From contig JAIVGT010000233.1 of the NCBI GenBank assembly GCA_020201485.1, forward strand, positions 1 through 9,158: DNA of 9,158 bases, in the 5' to 3' direction. The notes under the pieces are model-generated. The model searched no databases, was not told the origin of the DNA, and saw only the letters and a list, made by a program, of their open reading frames with translations. This DNA is from Halobacteriales archaeon (lineage in GTDB: Archaea; Thermoplasmatota; SW-10-69-26; JACQPN01; JAIVGT01). Positions within the stretch are counted from its first letter, which is position 1, and each line of letters begins with the position of its first letter. Made by a program: the position numbers and the translations under genes. Below, piece after piece: positions 4,755 to 9,158 of this stretch.

Positions 4755-7127
4755 GTGCCGGGCGACCTGGGCGACTTCGGCGGCGACGCGCCGCGCCACG
4801 ACCACGCCCCCGGCGGGACCCAGGTGCGCCTGGCGCGCGACCTCACCCTCGCCGACGCCACGCTGCTCGGCGTGGGCGCGCTCATGGGCGGCGGCATCTT
4901 CATCATGCCCGGCATCGCCGCGGCGGTCAGCGGGCCGGCGGTGTGGCTGGCCTTGGCCCTGAACGCCATCGTCACCATCCCCACGCTCCTCGTCTATGCC
5001 GAGCTGGCGAGCGCCTACCACGACGCGGGCGGGGGCTACCTCTGGATCAAGGACGCGCTGCGCGAGCCGTTCGGCTTCCTCGGGGGCTGGATGAGTTGGT
5101 TCAGCCACGCGGTCGCGTGCGCCGTCTACGCCCTGGCAAGCGGCGCGTACCTCGTGTTCCTGCTGCAGTACGCCGGCTGGGCCGGGCCGGACACGCCCGC
5201 CATCACGCTGAAGCTCGCCGCCCTCGGCATCACGGCGTTCTTCGTGCTCCTGAACTACCGCGGCGTGAAGGCGGCGGCGCGCACCGAGAACGCCGTCACG
5301 AGCATCGTCCTCGTCGTCCTCGCCATCTTCCTCGTCTTCGGCACGCTCGCGCTGTTCAAGCACCCGGAGGCGGCGGTCCAGCGCCTCCACCTCGGCGACT
5401 GGCAGGGCATGCTCCCCTTCGGCTTCACCGGCGTGTTCCTGACGATGGGCCTGACCTTCATCGCCTTCGAGGGCTACGAGATCATCGCCCAGGCGAGCGA
5501 GGAGGTGCGCCGGCCGAAGCGCAACGTCCCCCTGGCCTGCATCCTGAGCGTGGTCATCATGGCCCCGCTGCTGGTGTGGGTCGCCATCCTGAGCATCGGG
5601 GCGGTGCAGAGCCCGGACGGCGGCGAGAGCTGGGCGTGGCTGGCGAGCAAGGGCGAGGTCGGGCTCGTCGCGGCCGCCGGGCAGTTCATCCCGTTCGGCG
5701 TGGGCGCGGTCATCGTGCTCGTCGGGGCCATGCTGAGCAACGTCACCGCCCTGAACAGCACCATCTACTCCAGCTCCCGCGTGAGCTTCGCCATGGCGCG
5801 CGACAACGTCCTGCCCCGCGTGTTCGCCCGCGTGAACCCGCGCAGCCAGGCCCCGGACGCGAGCATCGTCTTCTCCGGCCTGCTCATCGCCGCCATGGCC
5901 GCCCTCCTGCCCATCGAGGCGGTCGCGGCCGCGGCCGACATCATGTTCCTCATGCTGTTCTTCATGGTCAACGTGAGCTACATCAAGCTCCGCAAGACCA
6001 CGAAGCACATGGACTACGGCTTCCGCGCGCCGTTCTTCCCCTACCTGTCCATCGTCGGCATCGCCGCGCAGGTCGCCCTCGCCGTCGCGCTCTACCTGTA
6101 CAGCCCGGTGTCGTGGCTCGCCGCCGCGGCCTGGGTCGGCGTCGGGCTCGCCGTGCACTACGGCTATGCCCGCCGGCTCAGCCCGGCGCCCGAGCCGCGC
6201 ACGGAGAAGGCCTTCGACATCCACGCCGCGGAGCGCCGGGGGTACAGCGTGCTCCTGCCCGTGGCCAACCCGGCGACCCTCGGCTCGCTCGCCGCGGTCG
6301 CGAGCGACATCGCGCGCGCGAAGGGCGGCGACGTGCTCCTGCTGCACGTGGTCACCGTGCCCCGCGCCACGCTGCCCAGCGCCGCGCGCCACTTCGCCGA
6401 GCCGGCCAAGCCGTTCATGCGCGACGCAGCCCGGCAGTTCCCGCGCGACGTGCCCGTGCACACCGTCATCAAGATCGCGCACGACCCGGCCAAGGCCATC
6501 CTGGAGACGGCGGAGGAGGAGGGCACGGACCTCATCCTCCTCGGCTGGCGCGGCCGGCCCAGCCTGCGCGAGCACGTGCTGGGCAGCACGCTCGACCCGG
6601 TGGTGCGCGAGGCCCCGTGCGACGTGGCCGTGTACCGCGAGTCGCGCAGCGGCAGCCCGCGGCGCGTCGTGCTCGCCGCGCGCGGCCGGGGCAAGCACGC
6701 CAAGCTCGGCGCGGAGCTGGCGGGGGCGTTGGCGAAGGCGCGCGGCACCGACCTCGTGGCGCTGACCGTCATCACCCCGAGCGGCGCGGTCGAGCCCGAG
6801 GCGCGCCTCGCGAGCGTGGTCGCCGACGCCGGCATCGGGCCGTGGGAGGCGCAGTTCAAGACGGTGCGCGCCGCGAGCGCCGAGGCCGGCCTGCTGCAGG
6901 CGGCGCAGCCGGGAGACCTGCTCCTCATCGGCGCGAGCGACGAGCCGGCCTGGCACCGCCAGCTCTTCGGCACGCTCCCGGAGCGCGTCGCGGCCCGGGC
7001 GGAGGGCGCGGTGCTCCTCGTGAAGCGCAGCTCCCCGCGGCAGCGCATGGTCGTGCGCGGCGTGAACAAGCTGGCGCAGGCGGTCGAGTACCTCAAGCCG
7101 GAGCAGGTGCAGAAGCCGAAGCCGTGA
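4755..7127 (+). CDS. APC-superfamily (amino-acid-type) permease fused to two Usp domains
   Basis: A 790-residue protein from GTG 4755 to TGA 7125-7127. Residues about 30-472 form an APC permease with some 12 helices. Helix 1 carries the GVGALMGGGIF signature (39-49). Helix 6 carries FIAFEGYEIIAQASEEVRRP (235-254), matching the family's F-x-A-F-x-G-x-E and EE-x-x-x-P motifs. At the position in helix 5 where ApcT-like proton-coupled members have Lys, I read Val185 (ENAVTSIV). After a linker come two Usp domains, about 496-628 and 636-757. The first has a complete nucleotide-binding motif, G597-W-R-G600, nine residues, then G610-S611. The second (GASDEPAW, LFGT) does not. The family moves amino acids, polyamines or related solutes; the substrate is unknown here. 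The Usp part would face the cytoplasm and could gate transport by ATP or AMP. It ends 3 bases from the convergent CDF gene. Confidence 0.9.
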   Translation: MPGDLGDFGGDAPRHDHAPGGTQVRLARDLTLADATLLGVGALMGGGIFIMPGIAAAVSGPAVWLALALNAIVTIPTLLVYAELASAYHDAGGGYLWIKDALREPFGFLGGWMSWFSHAVACAVYALASGAYLVFLLQYAGWAGPDTPAITLKLAALGITAFFVLLNYRGVKAAARTENAVTSIVLVVLAIFLVFGTLALFKHPEAAVQRLHLGDWQGMLPFGFTGVFLTMGLTFIAFEGYEIIAQASEEVRRPKRNVPLACILSVVIMAPLLVWVAILSIGAVQSPDGGESWAWLASKGEVGLVAAAGQFIPFGVGAVIVLVGAMLSNVTALNSTIYSSSRVSFAMARDNVLPRVFARVNPRSQAPDASIVFSGLLIAAMAALLPIEAVAAAADIMFLMLFFMVNVSYIKLRKTTKHMDYGFRAPFFPYLSIVGIAAQVALAVALYLYSPVSWLAAAAWVGVGLAVHYGYARRLSPAPEPRTEKAFDIHAAERRGYSVLLPVANPATLGSLAAVASDIARAKGGDVLLLHVVTVPRATLPSAARHFAEPAKPFMRDAARQFPRDVPVHTVIKIAHDPAKAILETAEEEGTDLILLGWRGRPSLREHVLGSTLDPVVREAPCDVAVYRESRSGSPRRVVLAARGRGKHAKLGAELAGALAKARGTDLVALTVITPSGAVEPEARLASVVADAGIGPWEAQFKTVRAASAEAGLLQAAQPGDLLLIGASDEPAWHRQLFGTLPERVAARAEGAVLLVKRSSPRQRMVVRGVNKLAQAVEYLKPEQVQKPKP

Positions 7128-7130
7128 GGC

Positions 7131-8093
7131 TCACTCCGGCATGCGCATCGTGGGCGTGGGGCGGGCCTTGCCCTCCGTGCCCGCCATGTCCTGGGGCTCG
7201 ACGAAGCACGTCTTCACCTGCGGGGCGATGGTGCGGATGACCGTCTCCACCTCGTCGATGGCGCGCTCCAGGTCGTCCGTCGTCAGCCCGTCGCGGAAGT
7301 TGATCTCGCACGCCACGAGCACGTCGCGCGGGCTCATGTGCATCGTCTTCAGGCTGATGACGCGGTTCACGAGCGGGTGCGCCTCCAGGGCGCGGATGAT
7401 GCGCAGCCGGAGCGCCGGGTCCATGGCCTCGCCGATGAGCAGGTCCTGGTTCTGCTTCGCCAGGATGATGGCGAAGCCCATGAGCACCAAGCCGATGAGC
7501 AGGCTGGCCGCGCCGTCGAAGCGGCCGTCCCCGGTGAGGAGCGTGGCGCTGATGCCGACGGTGGCGATGGCCACGCCCACCTGGGCCAGGCTGTCCTCGA
7601 ACACGACCGTGGCGAGCGTGGCGTCCTTGCTGCGCCGCAGCGCGTCCATCAGCCCGGTCGCGTCCAGCTCCTCCTGCTTCCGCCGCAGCTCCCGCACGCT
7701 CACGGCGAGCGCGAACCCCTCGAACACGCTGGCGAAGGCCAGGGCGGCGAAGCTCCACTTCGCGTCCTCCCAGTCCAGCGGCGTCGGGTGGAGCAGCTTG
7801 TTCACGCCCTCGACGAGGCTCAGCGTGCCGGCGACCCCGAACAGCAGCACGGCGACGACGAAGCTCCAGAAGTACCGCGCCTTGCCGTAGCCGAACGGGT
7901 GCTTCTCGTCTGCCGGCTTCTCGCTCCCGCGCAGCCCGACGAACAGGAACACCTGGTTCAGCGTGTCGCTCAGGCTGTGGTAGGACTCGGCGAGCATGGC
8001 GCTCGAGCCGCTGATGAGCGCCGCGCCGAGCTTGAACAGGGCGATGGCCACGTTGGCCAGGAACGCCGCGCGGATGGCTCCACGGACCGCCAC
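7131..8093 (-). CDS. Cation diffusion facilitator (CDF), ZnT9-like, divalent metal exporter
   Basis: A 320-residue protein read on the minus strand from GTG 8093-8091 to TGA 7133-7131. Six helices lie at about 9-28, 38-56, 74-99, 112-134, 163-187 and 195-213, followed by a cytoplasmic alpha/beta domain (about 220-302). Helix 2 has H39-x3-D43 in ESYHSLSDTLNQ, and HPFGYGKARYFW (65-76) is the standard CDF loop. Helix 5 reads VVFEDSLAQVG (E166, D167), the variant found in the ZnT9/SLC30A9-like branch, not the common HxxxD. The family exports Zn, Fe, Mn or Co in exchange for protons. No His-rich loop is seen, and the metal cannot be named. The GTG has no clear SD; it is chosen because the family's first helix begins just after it. 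The gene lies downstream of the membrane-anchored regulator on the same strand, 137 bases away. Confidence 0.88.
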   Translation of the reverse strand: MAVRGAIRAAFLANVAIALFKLGAALISGSSAMLAESYHSLSDTLNQVFLFVGLRGSEKPADEKHPFGYGKARYFWSFVVAVLLFGVAGTLSLVEGVNKLLHPTPLDWEDAKWSFAALAFASVFEGFALAVSVRELRRKQEELDATGLMDALRRSKDATLATVVFEDSLAQVGVAIATVGISATLLTGDGRFDGAASLLIGLVLMGFAIILAKQNQDLLIGEAMDPALRLRIIRALEAHPLVNRVISLKTMHMSPRDVLVACEINFRDGLTTDDLERAIDEVETVIRTIAPQVKTCFVEPQDMAGTEGKARPTPTMRMPE

Positions 8094-8148
8094 CCTGGAA
8101 GCAGGAAGGCTTGCGCCATGAAGCTAGCCACGCGGCTCGGGCCGGGGC

Positions 8149-8158
8149 TCAAAACGTT
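8149..8158 (-). promoter_or_regulatory. Possible TATA-like box AACGTTTTGA upstream of the CDF gene
   Basis: On the minus strand AACGTTTTGA is the only A/T-rich stretch in the 137-base gap before the CDF start. Its centre is about 60 bases before GTG 8093, the same spacing as the Usp gene's box to its ATG. The match to an archaeal TATA consensus is poor, so this is a weak call. Confidence 0.25.
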
Positions 8159-8191
8159 GTCGGAACGCTCCGGGGGGCGCGTGCCGCTCCC

Positions 8192-8203
8192 GACGCGCGC
8201 GTC
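8192..8203. repeat. 12-base perfect palindrome GACGCGCGCGTC
   Basis: GACGCGCGCGTC reads the same on both strands. It lies between the stop of the regulator gene and the possible CDF promoter, about 100 bases upstream of the CDF start. It could be an operator half-site pair or a small hairpin, but alternating CG runs are common by chance in DNA this GC-rich. Confidence 0.3.
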
Positions 8204-8230
8204 TGCCCTCGCACGCCTGCGACGTCGCCC

Positions 8231-9158
8231 TCAGGCCGGGTGGCCCAGGCCGCTGCCGTCCATCGGCACGTGGGGCGCGACCGGCATGCCCGGCACCTCG
8301 GGCGCGGCCGGGGAGAGCGCCCGGCGCTCCTCGACCTTCTGCGCCACGGTGCCCAGCAGCACGCCGTTGGCCTGCTTGTTGCAGAACAGGAAGCAGTGGC
8401 CGTTCTCGCGCGCCTCGCTCACCAGGCCGGCGCTGAGCAGCTTCTGCAGGTGCCAGTTCAGCGTGTTGCGGCTCACGCCCAGGGCCATGGCCGCCTCGTT
8501 CTTCATGATCCACGGGTTCTCGCGGATGAGCTGCAGGACGCGCATGCTCTCCGGGTCGCGCAGCACCGCGACCAGGCCGCGCTCCTCCTGGTTGAACGAG
8601 CCGTCGTTGCGGAAGTACAGGCGCTTGTTGCCGCGCTCCACGCCGATGACCAGGCCGTGCTCCTGGAGCAGGCGGAGGTGGTAGCTCGCCGTCTGGTGCG
8701 TGACGCCGACCGAGGCCGCGATCTCGGTGATGGTGCTGCCCGGGTGGGCCAGGACCTGCTCGGCGATGGCGCTGCGCACCTTGTTCTTCAGGATGGCGTT
8801 CTTCTTGATGAGGTGGTAGAGGGCGAAGCCGACGAGCATCGTCCCGGCGGCGATGGCCGCGACCGGCATGGCGCTGGCCAGGACCGGCGCCAGGATGCCC
8901 GCCACGCTCGCGACCTCGCCCGGGGCGGTGCCGGGCTGCGTCGCGTCGGCGATGGGCCGCTCCCCGAGCAGGCCGGTGGCGTCCGACGGGAGGCGGGGCG
9001 CGACGCGCGTGTCCGCGCCGGGCGGGGCGGCGTGCGCGCCCAAGGCAAGGACCTCGCCGTCGCGCAGCCAGGAGTGGTCGTTCGTGGGGGCGAGGGCGTT
9101 GTGCAGGAGCACGTCCACGCCCGCGCCGACCTCGATCTCCTCGACCGCGGTGCGCAGG
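8231..9158 (-). CDS. Membrane-anchored transcription regulator with two winged helices (5' end outside window)
   Basis: The minus-strand frame is open from the window edge to TGA 8233-8231; a GTG at 9118 is in frame, but coding clearly may begin further out. Numbering from that GTG, residues 1-68 are low-complexity, proline-rich and probably extracytoplasmic. A hydrophobic stretch at about 70-104, ending in KK, is a membrane anchor. Two winged-helix domains follow: about 113-170 (TITEIAASVGVTHQTASYHL, then the wing GNKRLYF) and 188-248 (KNEAAMALGVSRNTLNWHL, then the wing NGHCFLFCNK). The second wing has a C-x3-C pair (C242, C246). A proline- and alanine-rich tail ends the protein. Such single-helix anchored regulators are known in Euryarchaeota and would sense something at the membrane while touching DNA. 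The CDF gene lies directly downstream, a natural but unproven target. A transcription role is inferred from the folds. Confidence 0.85.
   Translation of the reverse strand, partial: LRTAVEEIEVGAGVDVLLHNALAPTNDHSWLRDGEVLALGAHAAPPGADTRVAPRLPSDATGLLGERPIADATQPGTAPGEVASVAGILAPVLASAMPVAAIAAGTMLVGFALYHLIKKNAILKNKVRSAIAEQVLAHPGSTITEIAASVGVTHQTASYHLRLLQEHGLVIGVERGNKRLYFRNDGSFNQEERGLVAVLRDPESMRVLQLIRENPWIMKNEAAMALGVSRNTLNWHLQKLLSAGLVSEARENGHCFLFCNKQANGVLLGTVAQKVEERRALSPAAPEVPGMPVAPHVPMDGSGLGHPA

Noticed and set aside
4671..6956. Long antisense open frame (761 residues) opposite the permease
   Set aside because: Its composition is dominated by Arg, Gly, His, Glu and Asp with no domain or hydrophobic pattern. 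It is a mirror of the codon bias of the permease gene in GC-rich DNA.
7119..7140. Possible shared terminator hairpin between the convergent permease and CDF genes
   Set aside because: Only a four-base stem (AGCC/GGCT) around the stop codon and no T run were seen, which is not enough to call a terminator.
4943..7240. Long plus-strand frame (765 residues) overlapping the permease in another frame
   Set aside because: It is extremely arginine- and proline-rich with no recognisable domain, while the overlapping permease frame shows clear APC and Usp motifs.
7338..8684. 448-residue plus-strand frame across the CDF and regulator genes
   Set aside because: It is antisense to two genes with clear family motifs, and its composition is that of a shadow frame.

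Overview
The window is very GC-rich (about 70% by eye) with strong G/C at third codon positions. It looks like chromosomal DNA of an archaeon. The support is a small winged-helix protein of the archaeal HTH_45 type, a membrane-anchored protein with two winged helices of a kind common in Euryarchaeota and Thermoplasmatota, an isolated TTTTTATATG box like an archaeal TATA element, and GGAGG ribosome-binding sites before GTG starts. The proteins are not strongly acidic, which argues against a haloarchaeon. A high-GC Thermoplasmatota lineage is my best guess, held weakly. I see no rRNA, tRNA, CRISPR array, insertion sequence or phage gene.

Layout. At the left edge (1-107, +) is the last third of a FixX-type ferredoxin. 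Next (251-1302, +) is a predicted lipoprotein with four Asp-box (BNR) repeats, broken by a frameshift near 1156. A seven-helix membrane protein (1494-2171, +) overlaps a 96-residue winged-helix regulator (2161-2451, +). The gap that follows holds the decayed 5' half of a HIT-family gene on the minus strand (2459-2663). From 2811 come three plus-strand genes: a Na/Pi-cotransporter-like membrane protein (2811-3911), a tandem universal stress protein (3941-4750) and an APC-type permease fused to two universal stress domains (4755-7127). They end 3 bases from a convergent CDF metal transporter (7131-8093, -). Upstream of that is a membrane-anchored double winged-helix regulator whose 5' end lies outside the window (8231-9158, -).

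How the parts fit. The right two-thirds is a transport and stress module: an ion/phosphate-type carrier, an amino-acid-type permease with attached nucleotide-binding-type domains, a separate tandem Usp protein that could act with it, and a metal exporter beside a membrane-bound regulator. The Usp gene and the permease form a tight pair (4-base gap). Their apparent promoter lies inside the 3' end of the preceding carrier gene. The left third is electron transfer, an exported Asp-box protein and a membrane protein/regulator couple. Two reading-frame breaks (at 1156 and about 2530) mean that either local gene decay or indel errors in the assembly should be considered.
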